The notes: a model not told the origin generated them from the sequence alone. 64,000 nt of DNA from Bursaphelenchus xylophilus (GCA_904066235.2 CAJFCV020000001.1:14255291-14319290), one strand, 5' to 3'; shown: positions 1 to 12,290, counted from the stretch's first letter. Numbers and translations are program-made.

Positions 1-261
1 GTGAAACGGTACACCACTCCCGCCCCAACGACCAAACCCCGCCCGCCACCAACCACCACCACTCTGAAGCCTGTCCAGGCCGGTTCCGCCCCAAATATCA
101 TTGAAATCGAGGAGGACTCGGTGGAATTTGAGGGCAACATTGTCGGCGTGATCGAACCCCCAATCTCGAAGAATGTACCGGCGATCTCGCGTCTTCCTTT
201 CATCTATTACATGCTTGGTTATATCACTGTCCACTTGAAAACTCACAATATGTATATGTAA
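1..261 (+). CDS. 3' end of upstream tandem copy of unknown secreted-protein gene
   Basis: Open from base 1 and ending at TAA 259-261. The visible part starts VKRYTTPAP, passes through a Pro/Thr-rich linker (TTPAPTTKPRPPPTTTTLKP), an acidic patch and a weakly hydrophobic tail, and ends KTHNMYM. It matches the last exon of the complete gene at 2009-5890 almost base for base, so it is the end of a tandem duplicate whose body lies left of the window. Differences include a 9-bp insertion (SVEFEGNIVG against SVDDIVG) and a few substitutions. The matching 3' flank runs to about 340, where the second copy has instead gained a foldback element. Confidence 0.75.
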   Translation: MKRYTTPAPTTKPRPPPTTTTLKPVQAGSAPNIIEIEEDSVEFEGNIVGVIEPPISKNVPAISRLPFIYYMLGYITVHLKTHNMYM

Positions 262-2008
262 AGTAACGGAGACGGTATTCATCCATACGGCTGGTTGGAA
301 TCGATCTGTAATGCAATAAAATCCAGAGCTATTGTAGTCCATGGCGGTAGCAAGTCCCTGAAAAGATTTTTCGGGATAATCACCATTTTCGTTGCGTGTG
401 AAAATGTCATAAAGGCTAGACAAAAGGGACAATTTTCAAGTAAATGTTAGGAACCGCATTTTCCGTAAACGTAAACCTCGTTCGAGACAAGCTAACGATA
501 AGACTGGAAATTGCAAATAATGTTTTACCCCCGAAAATCCGTTAGACCTTATACTTCAAAAAAGAGCGTTTTTTTTGAAATTTCAACTTACTTTTCAAGT
601 TCTACGTATATGCATATTTGGGACATACATGGCACAGTTTTATTGAAAACCACAAAAGTTACAGCGATTTCAAAAGTTCCTTTATATTTTTGTCGAGCAC
701 TGTATAAAAAACGCTGTCGCTTGCTCTTTGTCCAATGACAAATCTCCGAGTTGCGTATGGACAGAAAAAAGAAGGCTACAGAATCCGTCAGCTTGTGGCC
801 GAGTTTGTCGCACTGAAAATAAGTTCGTAAAATCAAAAGAAAAATTCGGGATTAGTTTTGAAAAAAATTGGTCCACTTTGAAAAAAAAATCAGCCATACA
901 AATTTTCTCTAATTTTTCCCGAGCTGCGCCCGAGCGTTTCCGGCAAATTTTCAATTATAAATTGGCGTCATTGTCAAGGAAAGGCTAGGGCGCAGGGGCC
1001 AATGCGCTAACTGAAAGTTTGCTGAGAGTTAGCTGAAAATTATTTTTGGAATAGGTTAGGCTGAATTTTTCACATATTTTAACCGAACTTACCAAGTCTG
1101 CTCGCTCTGAAACTCTCATAAAGTCTGTGTGTCGAATTGGGGTTATGAGCGGATCCAGTCCCAGGATAATGAAGCCAATACTTCCGTCTAGGGGCGTGAA
1201 TATGTCAAGGGATTCAGCGGACCCGAGCTGATGGAGATTATCCGGACACCCAGCTTCGAGAATTGTATCGGTTGCCTAGAATAAGGTTCAGCTGACGAGG
1301 GAAGTATTCCAAGTGCGTCTTTCTTTAAATTTTGCACACATTTCGGGCATAGGCAACACTTCAATTCCAGAAGATCTTAGCTCCCGCTTTGCAATTACAA
1401 CCGTGATTTTCCGTCTTCTTTGCGGCCGAGAGAGAACGCAAAGGGGTCAGAGACCAGTTCCGTGATATGTCCATAATTCTCCTTACGGTGATCGACGACA
1501 ATCTGGGTCCTTGATTCGAGTCACCAACAAGCACAGTTTATCCAAATTTTAAACTTTGTCGGGGAAGAAATGGGGAATTTTTCGGGCGAGAGAGTACGTT
1601 TTTGCGTGTCCTTTTTTCTCTCTTTCTCTGGAAATCAAGACAAAATGTAAAAAACCGATAGCGAAGAGTCTATTCCGGTCACCGGACTCCTCAGTTTGAA
1701 GTGCGGTTTTGTTCTATTTTTTCTTGGCGTGCGCCGCACTGAAATCGACGACATGCACTACGAGAAAACACAAGCTTTTCTTTGCATTGTGCAAGTTGTT
1801 GCTCTCTGCACCGTGCATTAGGCTTTTTTGGACTGAGGTAACCCCCCCCCCTGGCATAACCATATCTGACCGGTCGAATGTTTTCGAGAAAATTTTTGAG
1901 GAATTATCGAAGGAAAAATTGATTGTCCCATGGAAAAATGCAAATCATGTGGAAAGAGATTCTACCATCCTTTTCATTCCCCATTCATTCTCTCTGAAAC
2001 GCCTTGAG
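262..2008. other. intergenic spacer between tandem gene copies
   Basis: No gene is supported here. Bases 262-350 match the 3' flank of the second copy (5880-6010), and about 575-600 match 8338-8360, so the duplication extended past the coding region. The rest is AT-rich with short open frames and no conserved protein signal. The promoter of the second copy must lie in the last part; a CT-rich run occurs near 1610-1630. Confidence 0.5.
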
Positions 2009-5000
2009 ATGGAAGGTTGCCAACTCTCTCTGCTCCTGCTGTTGGTCGTCAACGTTGACGTTCTGCAGGGACAAGTGGAGAAAGACTGCGAACTGGAGTA
2101 CTCAGTGAATGGAAACAACGCCACTAAGCCGGCGTGCAAGCAAGGCGAGGTTTGTATCGAGCTGGACGTGAAGAACTTCACCGTTTACGTGGAGGATCAT
2201 AATGTAAGTGTAATGGGGCGACTACCCCAGAACAAAAAGCAAAGATTTTTTGGGACAGTTTGCGGATCTTTTGGCCAACATTTTAGAAACTTTTCCGAAA
2301 AAAGTAAAAACAGAAAAATTTCAAGGATAAATACTGTAAGGTTGCGCAGCAAGGTATGGAACGGCTTTTCCGACCGAAAAAAAATTTTTCTCGGAATGTT
2401 TTATTTCTTTTGTCAATTTTGACACTTCGTTTGGACGAAACGCAAAAATGGGAGGGAAACATTTTCCTTCTATTTCGGGTTGCCTTTCTCTTTTCATTTT
2501 CCCAAGACTTGATTTTTTTGGTTGGTGGCCAGTCTCTGCGCGACTTGTACCAACTATTTTCAGGACTATACGCCCCCGTTCGATTACATGAGCATTGTGT
2601 CGAGTGAGTTGTGTGTTCCACAGCAGTTTATGTATTAATACGAATTTAGAATACGAAGGCGGTCAATTCTATACGTATGATGGTGTGCAGCGGAAAACGG
2701 GCAAACGCAAGTAAGAGTTTGTCCGCGTCTTTGTTGAGATTCGATTCTGAAAATACAAAAGGACATTTTAGCAATGAACCACCTCTTATTTGGTCTTCCC
2801 GCCACCAGATCCCCTCCAGCCATGTCCCGCAGTTCTTCGCGCAGCTGTTCTCGGAGAGCGTCGAGATTGTCTCAATGGGGTAAGTCTGAAAAAACCGGAG
2901 CTTAACGACCGCGTAGGCGGGTAGGCCCAGACACGTCAATCCAAAATAGAATAAAAAATTTCCCGCCCATTTTTGGTGATTCGTTCAAAACGAAATGTCA
3001 CGATCCGATAAAAAGCGTTTTCTTACCTTTCTCCTTCCTTTTCGAAAAAATAAATTATTTCGGGCGAGAAAAAGTGCCGATAATTTAGCGACATTTCGTC
3101 TCTCTTTTAAATCAATGAAAACGATACGAAGTTTCGAAACGGTTCAGGAAATGCGCTGGATTGACGTGCCGGATAGCTGTTCAAATTTTTCCATGATTTT
3201 TCAGCGAACAAGTCGCAAGACAACGGAATAACAACGTTTATCGCATCCAAACGTTACTGGACTCCCCGTTGACCGTTGACGAAGTGAAACGCGCCTTTGT
3301 CTACAAGGAGTACCTGTTTATTAGTCCGACGAAGGCTGTCGACTTTGGAGTTCTCTACGAGAAGAGGGGACCCTTTGAGGACGATATAAACAGACCAGGG
3401 CTGCTTTTGGAGCGCAATGTTGGCCTGATCGACCCCGCCGACATCCCCAACGAACACATCGACGTGAATTTCCTGACCCTGATCCTGAATCAATGCTTTG
3501 TAAGTTTGGGAAAAGTGCAGCTGTTGACCACTTCAGCCTGCCTGTATTTTCGTATTTCAGAAGCGTGATAAGTACTGTTCGTTGGATATCAAGACCGAAT
3601 CCTTGGACCTGCAGGATTACCCAGTGGCCTTCACCAACGACGACCTGGTTCTGGAGTCGTTTTGGTTTCAGTAAGTTGATCTGCTCCTTTTTTTATGCCC
3701 ACGTTTAGAAGGCACTGCGAAATGAGTCCGATGTACCGTATTCGGCACAAGAAAACTGCTCCGAAGTAAGTGGGATTTTGAGTTGGCTAATTTGGGATTT
3801 TTAGTGTGATCTTCGATTTCCCGGATGTTGAGAGAATCGTAACGCATGGAACGAATCTTTCGTGGGATTTTTACCATCCCGGAGGGTAAGTCTTTGATGT
3901 AAAGCGAGGAACTTGCGCTCAAGTCCGTCTCATGAAAATTTGGCCTTTATGCGTTAGTGGTGTTGTTCTGGTGCCTGGTACTGCTATTTTCACGTCGTAC
4001 TATATAGTATCAGGTATTACTAAATAGCACCAAGTCCTTAAAACGTGTTTTTGAAGAGTACTAAGCATCAAAACAACACCATTAACGTCAAAAGCCATAT
4101 TTCAACCTCGTATTACGTACTGTCAGATACTACTACAGGGTAGGCCACTCGAAACGGGTAACTTTATTCTTAAGATTTCTCCACGGAGACTCCGCCGATT
4201 TTCCCGAAATTTAGATTTTTCTGGAGCTGAGACTCGCCATTTTTAATTGGGTTTTTTGATGCTAGCTGGATATTGTTTTAGGTAATTTCTGAAGGTTCAG
4301 ATGGATACCTCCAAATTTTGCGCCGTCGCAAAATGGCCGATTTGCGTCCGACGTCTTTTTTGGAGGTTGCAAATTGAGGTTTCCGCTACTTTTTGAAAAT
4401 GGTAGCGAATCCAGCAAACATTCTCGAGCTCGAGAAAAAAATTCTTATTCCTTCGTTCTTATACAGGGTGTTTCAAGAAATTTGGAACAAATGATTTGCT
4501 TATATCTTTTTGTTCTTTGCAGCTATCAACGAATTTCTTTTTGCTTCTAAAAATTGACAGCGTGCGTTTTTAGAATCTCAAAAAAAATTTTTTTCGTCGG
4601 CGGAGGGCCCATTTCTCGGCGGAGAAAATTAGGGCTTTTTTTAAAAATCACAGCGTATTACGTGGCGGAAACGCCGTTGCAACGGCTGAAATCAAGTTTG
4701 CGTTACACCTCCGTCGATTTTACGGTATGCATTTTTTTGTTTTCGATTTTACGCGCACCGCGGAGGCGCGGCGGAAACTTCAGATTTTGGCGGACGTTGT
4801 TTTGGGCCTTCGGATGTTGCAATTCATGTTGGAAAAGAGGTTGGGGTGATTTTTTGTTGTCATCCGATGCACAGATGACAAAAATTTCGTGCTTTTTTTC
4901 TCCGGCGGAGGATTCGGCGGAGGCTTTATCAAAGGGTCAAAGCAGTCTTACGAGTCCGGGAAAAATCTCAGCTACAAGAATCCAACAGAGCAGCATTGTC

Positions 5001-5890
5001 TTTCAAAGATTTTTGATTTTTTTGGTCCGGCGGAGATATCGGCGGAGTTTTGTTTTTACCCTTTGATAAAGCCTCCGCCGACTCCTCCGCCGGGGATAAA
5101 AAGCACGAAATTTTTGCCATATGTGCATCGGATGACAACAAAAAATCACCCCAACCTCTTTTCCAACATGAATTGCAAAAGCCAAAGGACCAAAACAAAG
5201 TCCGCCGAAATCTGAGGTCTCCGCCGCGCATCCGCGGAAGTGCGTAAAATCGAAAACGCAAAAAAAGCATACCGTAAAATCGATGGAGGTATTACGTAAA
5301 CTTGATTTCAGCCGGTGCAACGGCGTTTCCGCCACGTAATACGCTGTGATTTTTAAAAAAGGCCCTAATTTTCTCCGCCGAGAAATGGGCCCTCCGCCGA
5401 CGAAAAAAATTTTTTTTGAGATTCTAAAAACGCACGCTGTCAATTTTTAGAAGCAAAAAGAAATTCGTTGATAGCTGCAAAGAACAAAAAGATATAAGCA
5501 AATCATTTGTTCCAAATTTCTTGAAACACCCTGTATATAGAAACTCGCAAACTTTTTTTTAGTGGTTCGTCAAGAATTCCATACACAAGACGTGGTATCC
5601 TGCCGATTATCCAGCCGAACGATCCCTTTTACGACTTTGTGAAACGGTACACCACTCCCGCCCCAACGACCAAACCCCGCCCGCCACCAACCACCACCAC
5701 TCTGAAGCCTGTCCAGGCCGGTTCCGCCCCAAATATCATTGAAATCGAGGAGGACTCGGTGGACGATATTGTCGGCGTGATCGAACCCCCAATCTCGAAG
5801 AATGTACCGGCGATCTCGCGTCTTCCTTTAATCTATTACATTCTGGGTTATATCACTGTCCAGTTGAAAACTCACAATATGTATATGTAA
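2009..5890 (+). CDS. unknown secreted protein, 9 exons, 424 aa
   Basis: Exons: 2009-2203, 2564-2603, 2650-2710, 2772-2879, 3205-3499, 3561-3670, 3709-3765, 3805-3885, 5563-5890; phases are consistent and give 424 residues. The ATG opens a signal peptide (MEGCQLSLLLLLVVNVDVLQ). The ectodomain has a few cysteines (KDCELEY, KPACKQGEVC, NQCF, KYCS, RHCEM) and N-glycosylation sites (NAT, NFT), followed by a mucin-like Pro/Thr linker, an acidic segment and a weakly hydrophobic C-terminus. I do not recognise the family and assign no function. Secretion follows from the leader; GPI or membrane attachment through the tail is possible but weak. The last intron (1.68 kb) is long because it holds a TA-flanked foldback element that ends 29 bp before the last exon. 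The gene is the second of at least two tandem copies. Confidence 0.7.
3950..4145. repeat. TAGTACTATATAGTAC-type inverted repeat in last intron
   Basis: This intronic segment reads outward and back on itself: GTTAGTGGTGTTGTTCTGGTG on the left is mirrored by AACAACACCATTAACG on the right. Between them are palindromic ACTATATAGTAT blocks. The same family recurs at 29020-29330 and fills 32280-33400, so this is a solo or decayed copy of a dispersed element. Confidence 0.6.
4464..5533. mobile_element. TA-flanked foldback element (Tc1/mariner-like MITE)
   Basis: The termini are perfect inverts (CAGGGTGTTTCAAGAAATTT and its complement) and are flanked by TA at 4462-4463 and 5534-5535, the target duplication of Tc1/mariner elements. 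Each arm is about 470 bp and the arms meet at a short loop near 4935-5065. The arms are rich in CGGCGGAG/CTCCGCCG. No transposase is encoded; open frames on the two arms are mirror images of each other. It sits wholly in an intron. Confidence 0.8.
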
Positions 5891-6454
5891 GGTAATGGAG
5901 ACGGTATTCATCAAGGCAAACCAAATAAAATTATTACACATACGGCTAATTGGAATCGATCTGTAATGCAATAAAATCTATAGCTATTGTAGTCCATGGC
6001 GGTAGCAAGTCCCTAGAAAAAATTTTGGCGCTACGAAATTTCGGGTCAGGGACAACTCGGGTCAACGACAACTCGGGTCAACGACATTTCGGGTCAACGA
6101 TACCGTTTAATATTTTCGCTTCGGGACTGGGAAAAAAGAATTTTTTGGTGAATTTGAGAAATTTTTCAAATGTTTTCGCTTCGGGACCGGGAAAAAAGAA
6201 TTTTTTGGTGAATTTGAACAAATTTTTGAAATGTTTTTGCTTCAAGAACTGGGAAAAAAGAATTTTTTGGTGAATTTGAACAAATTTTTGAAATGTTTTT
6301 GCTTCAAGAACTGGGAAAAAAGAATTTTTTGGTGAATTTAAAAAAATTTTCAAATGTTTTCGCTTCGGGACTTGGAAAAAAGAATTTTTTGAGAGTTTGA
6401 ACAAATTTTTGAAATGTTTTCGCTTCAAGAACTGGGGAAAAGAATTTTTTGGAG

Positions 6455-6690
6455 AATTGAGGTTTATTTTAAAAATTTTTTAGGAAAATAGTGTATAAGC
6501 GACGAGTAAATAAGAAAATCGTATCTATTGTCTATGTTTTTAACTGGAAGCACGGGATTTAAACGCAGACAGTGCCAGAGAGTGGAATAAGAAGATAGTC
6601 GTAATGATTGTATGCACATAACGATTTTCTTATTTGCTCCTCGCTTATAAACACTATTTTCCCAAAAAATTTTTAAAATAAACCTCAATT
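6455..6690. mobile_element. nested inverted-repeat unit, about 236 bp
   Basis: AATTGAGGTTTATTTTAAAA at the left is inverted at the right (TTTTAAAATAAACCTCAATT, ending 6690). The arms extend through a run matching GGAAAATAGTGTATAAGCGA. It lies inside the larger foldback element and resembles a short palindromic MITE. Confidence 0.65.
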
Positions 6691-6891
6691 ACCTCTAAAA
6701 TAAACTATTTATCTAAAAAATTAAAGAAATAACATTCGTACCTTATGTAAAATAAAATTGTAACATTCAGAACAAAAAATCCTTTTCCCAATCCCCGAAA
6801 CGAAAAGATTTCAAAATTTCGTTCAGATTCTCCAAAAAATTCCTTTTCCCAAGTCCCGAAACGAAAAAATTTCAAAAATTTGTTCAAACTC

Positions 6892-8109
6892 CACAGCGGA
6901 CCCAAATTGACTTATAAAAACATATAATGACTTATAATGAAATGATTTTTTTATAAGTCATTATCTGTTCTTATAAGTCATTTTAAATGACTTATATGTT
7001 CATATATGATTTTATAAGGGTTCTCTGTGCGCTCTTGTTGAATTGACTTATAATTTCATATATGTTTTTATAAGTCATTTTATTTATAACCGCACCGTGC
7101 AAAAAAATGAACATTTATTATTTCAATCAATAACTCCAAATTATTAAGTGGCACAAGTAGAATAAGACTTCAATGCACGAAGGACCTGAGATTTTTTGAT
7201 GGGCCGTTCGTCGCTTCTGTAGGCGGCCGTAGATGTATATTATTGCTTCTAATGCTTCTGGTTTCACTGAAAATATTTGGAGATAATAGAAAAAAGTTTT
7301 TTTTCGGGAAACTATAATATGAGTTTGGCTTAAACTCAATTTTTTATGCGTTACATACTAACAGTAAAACAGATGAATTTGAACTGCCTAAAAGGTTTCT
7401 GGCGGAAAAATTTTTAGACATGAAATTTGCGATATTGTACTAGGTCCAGGTGAATGCTATCAACCATACCTGAAGCTACCGGATGTCATCTTTCTATTCA
7501 TCGTGTATACATTGTCCATTGGATTCCTCCATGACCATTTTTGCAGTTATCTAAAACCCAACGGGTTCACCTGGACCTAGTACAATATAACAAAACTTTG
7601 TCTTGAAGTTTTTTCGAGACCTCTGAAATGTGGAAAACAGTTAAAAAAACACCTACCAAAATTGAGCAAATGGATCCTTTAGCAATCCGTTGGTTGATCG
7701 TGCATGTTTATACATCTTCTGGGGATGGATCTTCTTCAGGCTGGCATGCTCCCTGCACGGGAAGGCTATTACGTTCGGGACTTTTCATCTAAACACTCTA
7801 AACTCTTGCAAAACAAAAAAAGGCTGATTAAAAGCATCTTACTTTGATCGATCCAAGGTAGAAATACGTCCGACGTTCCAAAAACTTAGAATTTCACAAG
7901 TCCAGCTCACGCGTGCACAAAGCAAAAAGCGTATTTGGCGCTCAAAAGTTTTCTTTGCAAAGAACTTATTTGTTATTATAAGTTCTTATTTGTTTTTATA
8001 AGTAAAGAGAAATAAGCCCCTCCTCTTTTGACGTTATTTTGACTTATAAGTCATTATCTGTTCATATAAGTCGTTATATGTCTTTATAAGTCAATTTGGG
8101 TCCGCTGTG
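6892..8109. mobile_element. nested foldback unit with TTATAAGTCA palindromes
   Basis: CACAGCGGACCCAAATTGAC at the left is inverted at 8090-8109 (GTCAATTTGGGTCCGCTGTG). Many copies of TGACTTATAA/TTATAAGTCA follow on each side (6908-7085 and 7965-8095). A second inner inverted pair, TATTGTACTAGGTCCAGGTG near 7433-7453 and its complement near 7570-7590, bounds a loop. No coding capacity was recognised. Confidence 0.6.
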
Positions 8110-8334
8110 TCTCCAAAAAATTCTTTTTTCCAAGTCCCGAAGCGAAAACCATTCAAAAATTTTTCAAATTCACCAAAAAATTCTTTTTTCCCAGTCCCGA
8201 AGCGAAAATATTAAACGGTATCGTTGACCCGAAATGTCGTTGACCCGAGTTGTCGTTGACCCGAGTTGTCCCTGACCCGAAATTTCGTAGCGCCAAAATT
8301 TTTTCTAGGGACTTGCTACCGCCATGGACTACAA

Positions 8335-10140
8335 ATTTGAAATTTCAACTTACTTTTCAAGTACAACATACAGTGGGGACTTGATCCAGTGGCGTGAAAC
8401 AAATTGTTTTGCGTCCGGGAAGCAAGTACGACCCAGGACCGTCCACGCGACCACGACTGAAGATGGAGCAGCTTCCGACCCAATTCAGCCCATATAGACC
8501 AATAACAGCGACCTGATCCAGCGAAGACAAGCCCGCCTACATAACCAAATGGTCTTGACACGAAGACAACCGTGGCATTCTGCCATAGTACGGTGGAAAC
8601 CCTTCAGGAAGAGAACAAGGAGACAAGACAGGGGGAAGAACAGGGGAGGTCGAGGAGAAGGTCAGGACGAGGGCGTGAGCCCGAGGCCCCGTTTACTACT
8701 CTTTATCTTGGTTTTATTGTTGATCATTTATATTTTGCTTGGCATTTACCTTTTTTTATACTTCCAGGTGCAAAATGGTACGGTTTTTGCCACTGGATCA
8801 GGTCCGTCGCTGTATAACGGGACCTTTCCTCGGTTCCTCTAGGCTGATTAGTGTAGCCTGAGGGAAGTTTACTTCGCTTACCCAGCCTTCCCAATGTGGC
8901 TTGAATTTGGGGTTCTTTGCCAATTTTGCGTACAAAAACTTGATTTTTACAAAAGAGGTAGCCAAAAAGTCAGTACACAATTTATTGATCAGTAGAATTT
9001 ATATATACTGTCATTCTTTTAGTAGAATGACAATAAAAAAACGCTGTCGCCAGCTTCAGACGGTGGGTTCGGAGGGGCCATCGATGCAGGGGAGTTGTGT
9101 GAGCTCGGCTACAGTAAACAAAAATTCGTACTGTTGATATCCGGTAGATTTCATAGAGGAATCGCAGTTTAAAGTTCATAAAATGCGTAATAAATTTCAT
9201 AAAACTTTTAATTTTTTTGTCGAAATTTACAGAGGAAATGACCAAAGTTCTTGTTAAGATTTTAATGAAACTTTGCGCAAAATTACGGTAAATTTAGATA
9301 GTATCTCATTATATGTGAAATTGCATTAAATCTTTGGGTTTATTTCTACCGTAGAGTGTAATGTTTCTACCAAAAATCAAAATTTTCCACACATGCTGGC
9401 TAAGATATGGCCAAAGGTAAGCCTTTTACAAGTGATTTCTCCGGATCGTATGGATTTCCGGGCCCATTTCACGAGCTTGATCGTGTTTTGCGACGAAAAA
9501 TTGAAGACGCGACAACCGCTCAAGGTCATCGACTGACAAGTCGGGTGTGTTTATGATCCACTCCCCTTTCTTGACCACCTCTTTGCCTCTCGTTTTTGCG
9601 TCGAATGCCCTTTTAGGAGACCGGATTTACCTTCCGAAGTGACGTCAGTCTCATTTCGGCTCAATTTTTTTAATATTTTTGGGAAAATCTATTGAATCAT
9701 TGAAATAAAATTGACTTAATGGCTGAAAAAATATTTTCAATGTATAGATGACGTCATTTTAACACTTGCTTTGCCCCTTTTTTCGCTTGAAAATTACCTT
9801 TTTTCTTTTGATTTTTTGCAATTTGGATGTCGAAATCGAATTTTTCTCGCCCGGAATCCCCCTCCTCAAAGCGTTCGCCGAACAAAAACTCGCTTGGAAT
9901 CCAACCTTTTCGCATGCAAGCCCTAAGGCGAGCCGAGATTTTTCCGAGTGATTTCGGCTCCGGCTTCTCACTCGATCCGCGAAAACGGGCTTTTCCGAGC
10001 GAAAACACTGATTTGAGGGGGCATTTTTGAAATGTTTGTTATTCCGGAATTTTTACTGGGGAAACGTTGTGACTTTTGGGTTTCAAAGGGCGATTTTTCA
10101 ATTTTATTTTTACTCCACACAATGCGAAACCTAAAAAAAT
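8335..10140. other. no gene recognised
   Basis: The first bases continue the 3' flank of the duplicated gene. Open frames exist, including one at 8549-8842 with an arginine-rich start and a hydrophobic stretch, but none has splice or conservation support. The remainder is AT-rich DNA with no clear repeat. Confidence 0.45.
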
Positions 10141-10149
10141 TGCGGTTTC

Positions 10150-10910
10150 AACATTCCCATTGCACTGTGCGAAATCTCAAAATCTCACACTGCACGGTGC
10201 AAAAAACTTTCGGGCTGCACTGTGAGAAAATTTTTTGATTATTTTTCACTGTGCGGTAAAAAGCGTCGAAATTCGTATTGCACCGTGCAAAGTACCAAAA
10301 GTATAATTGCACTGTGAAAAAGGCAAATAATGAAAATTTAGGGCTGTACTGTGCGAAAAGGTTGCATCCTTTCGATCACGGTGCGACTGAAAAAAAGCTC
10401 GTAAATTGCAATTGCACTGTGCGAAAATCCCAAAATCTAAAATTGCACGGTGCAACGGTAAAAAATAAGGAAAATGTTAGGTTGTGTGCAGAAAATTTCG
10501 GTCGTATTGCACGGTGCGGTAAAGAGCTCCGAAATTCACACTGCACTGTGCGAAACTTTCAAACTGCACGGTGCAACGTAAAAATTCGAAAATTTCGGGC
10601 TGGACTCTGTAAAAATTTGTCGTCGATTATTTTGCACTGTGCAACTGAAAAAAAGTTTCGAAATTCCAATTGCACTGTGCGCAAATCTCAAAATCTCAAA
10701 CTGCACGGTGCAACGGAAAGATTAGTAAAATTTCGGGCTGCACTGTGCAAAAATTTGTCGTCGATTATTTTGCACTGTGCAACAAAAAAATTTCCAAAAT
10801 TCCAATTGCACAGTGCGCAAATCCCAAACCGTCAAATCTCACGGTGCGGCGGCGACAAAAGTCCCGCCTGTTCCGTCGCTTTCCCGGGGGTTTCTCTCGC
10901 ACAGTGCAGT
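10150..10910. repeat. GCACNGTGC palindrome array
   Basis: More than twenty GCACTGTGC, GCACAGTGC, GCACCGTGC or GCACGGTGC sites occur at roughly 20-45 bp spacing, usually inside TTTT...AAAA. Short segments repeat imperfectly: CAAACTGCACGGTGCAAC occurs near 10561 and 10698, and TTTTGCACTGTGCAAC near 10631 and 10769. The long open frames here come only from the repeat. Confidence 0.85.
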
Positions 10911-11364
10911 CGAGTTTTCCCTGGGAAATCCAGAGGTTTTTTTTATAGAATCAAAAGAAAAAAGGGGGGCTGGGAGTAGAACCCCTGATCAAACGAGGCG
11001 CTCTTTTACCTTACCGGCTTATTTTTTACTTTTACGGGAACTGTGTCGGGGCGACGTTTTTGTATTTTACTTGGGCAAACACAACATTCGAGGGTTTTGG
11101 GCGAAAGTTTTGTGGAAATTGGTCAGCAATGGGGCTTCAAAGAGTTCAAATTGAGTCCTTTCGACAGCACGATTGATACGGCGGCTATTTTTGGGGGTTT
11201 GTGTCGAAATTTCGAACCATAAATTTTCGGTCTCGGCTGATCTTTGAGAGCGAAATAAGCGAAACTGATGACGTTTTTGGTGGGGAACGTTTTTCAATTG
11301 TTTCATAATTGAAAACAAAATCCTATTTTTTTTATTTTACTTAAATTTTTTTGAATTTTGTTGC

Positions 11365-12290
11365 CCGCACAGTGCAAAAATCGAAAAATTAAAAATTGCA
11401 CTGTGCAATGGGAAATTCACTTTTTTTCAGAGTTGATTGGAAATTTGATTGAATTTAGATACCACTAAGTTATAAAGAATGAGATTTTGATTATTTTCTA
11501 CCAACTATTTTTTCGATTTGATCATCTGCACCGTGCAAAATTTACAATTTTGCTTTTCGCACTGTGCAATCAACTTTTTCTTAGGTTTCGCACAGTGCAA
11601 TGATGATAAACCAACTTTTTAATGCTAAAATTTATTCTGATGTTATTGTGTCTCAGCTTTTCGTTTTTTACAATTCAATTTGGCCCTTCGCACTGTGCAA
11701 AATAAATTTTTTCTCTCTGCACTGTGCAGTAACAAAAAAATTTGATTTTTGCACTGTGCGGTGAAAAAGTGCAAATTTTACAAATCGGTAGACGCTAAAA
11801 TTTTGGAAATTTTAACACTACTCTTTTCAATTTTTAATTTCCGACCATCTGCACTGTGCAAAAACAAAATTTTCCTTCTGCACAGTGCAATATGAAATTT
11901 TTTGCTTTTTGCACTGTGCTATGGAAATAAATGAAATTTTCAAACATTACCAGAAGGGAAAAAGAATGAGGCTTCACTTTTTGTCTAGGACAATGATAAT
12001 TCTTCACTTTTTGTCCATCATTTTTTGTCATTCGACAATCTGCACCGTGCAAAATCGGTTTCCTTTCCCGCACTGTGCAGATTTCGCAATCTTGTTTTCC
12101 GCACCGTGCAATGGAAATAAATGAAATTTTCAAGTTTGCCAGAAAGAAAAAAACGAACTTTCACTTTTTTGTCCATCAATTCTTGTCATTCGTCCATCTG
12201 CATCGTGCAAAAACTGATTTTATTTTCCGCACAGTGCAGATTTCCCAATCTTGTTTTCCGCACCGTGCAATCACAAAACATAAGGTTCAA
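11365..12290. repeat. GCACNGTGC palindrome array upstream of kinase D
   Basis: About eighteen sites with mixed centre base lie upstream of the protein kinase D gene. A segment of about 170 bp around 11910-12090 is repeated at 12090-12270 (shared TTTGTCCATCA, CATCTGCA.CGTGCAAAA and ATTTC.CAATCTTGTTTTCCG). Confidence 0.8.

Larger units (their letters stand above)
5988..8334. mobile_element. large nested foldback element, terminal GGGTCAACGACA arrays
   Basis: The left end (TTGTAGTCCATGGCGGTAGC) is inverted at the right end (GCCATGGACTACAA, 8321-8334). Just inside, tandem GGGTCAACGACA units (about 6047-6105) are mirrored at 8219-8275. Further in, repeats with TTTTCGCTTCGGGACTGG and AAAAGAATTTTTTGGTGAAT spaced about 60 bp apart follow on both arms. 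Two further inverted-repeat units lie inside, at 6455-6690 and 6892-8109. No transposase frame was seen. The outermost 28 bp also occurs in the 3' flank of the first gene copy (about 332-358), so the exact boundary is uncertain. Confidence 0.65.

Noticed and set aside
4554..5443. Mirror-image 140-170-residue frames on opposite strands
   Set aside because: They are the same sequence read from the two arms of the TA-flanked foldback element, with no transposase motif.
8549..8842. Frame with an Arg-rich start and a hydrophobic segment
   Set aside because: No splice context, promoter or related copy; the hydrophobic stretch can arise from the T-rich DNA. Too weak for a gene call.
10278..10979. 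Long open frames through GCACNGTGC arrays (also 20363-21193, 24870-25538, 34323-35319, 41105-41620, 58444-59080)
   Set aside because: The translations are made of repeated HCAV/CTVQ/LHSAK-type words coming from the repeat in three frames and occur on both strands. They are not proteins. Only the ends beyond the arrays (for example 20363-20560 and 58444-58653) have other content.
10965..11020. tRNA-like text (GGGAGTAGAACCCCTGA ... CTCTTTTACC)
   Set aside because: The B-box-like part is imperfect and the whole is only about 55 bases with no acceptor pairing. Probably chance or a very old relic.
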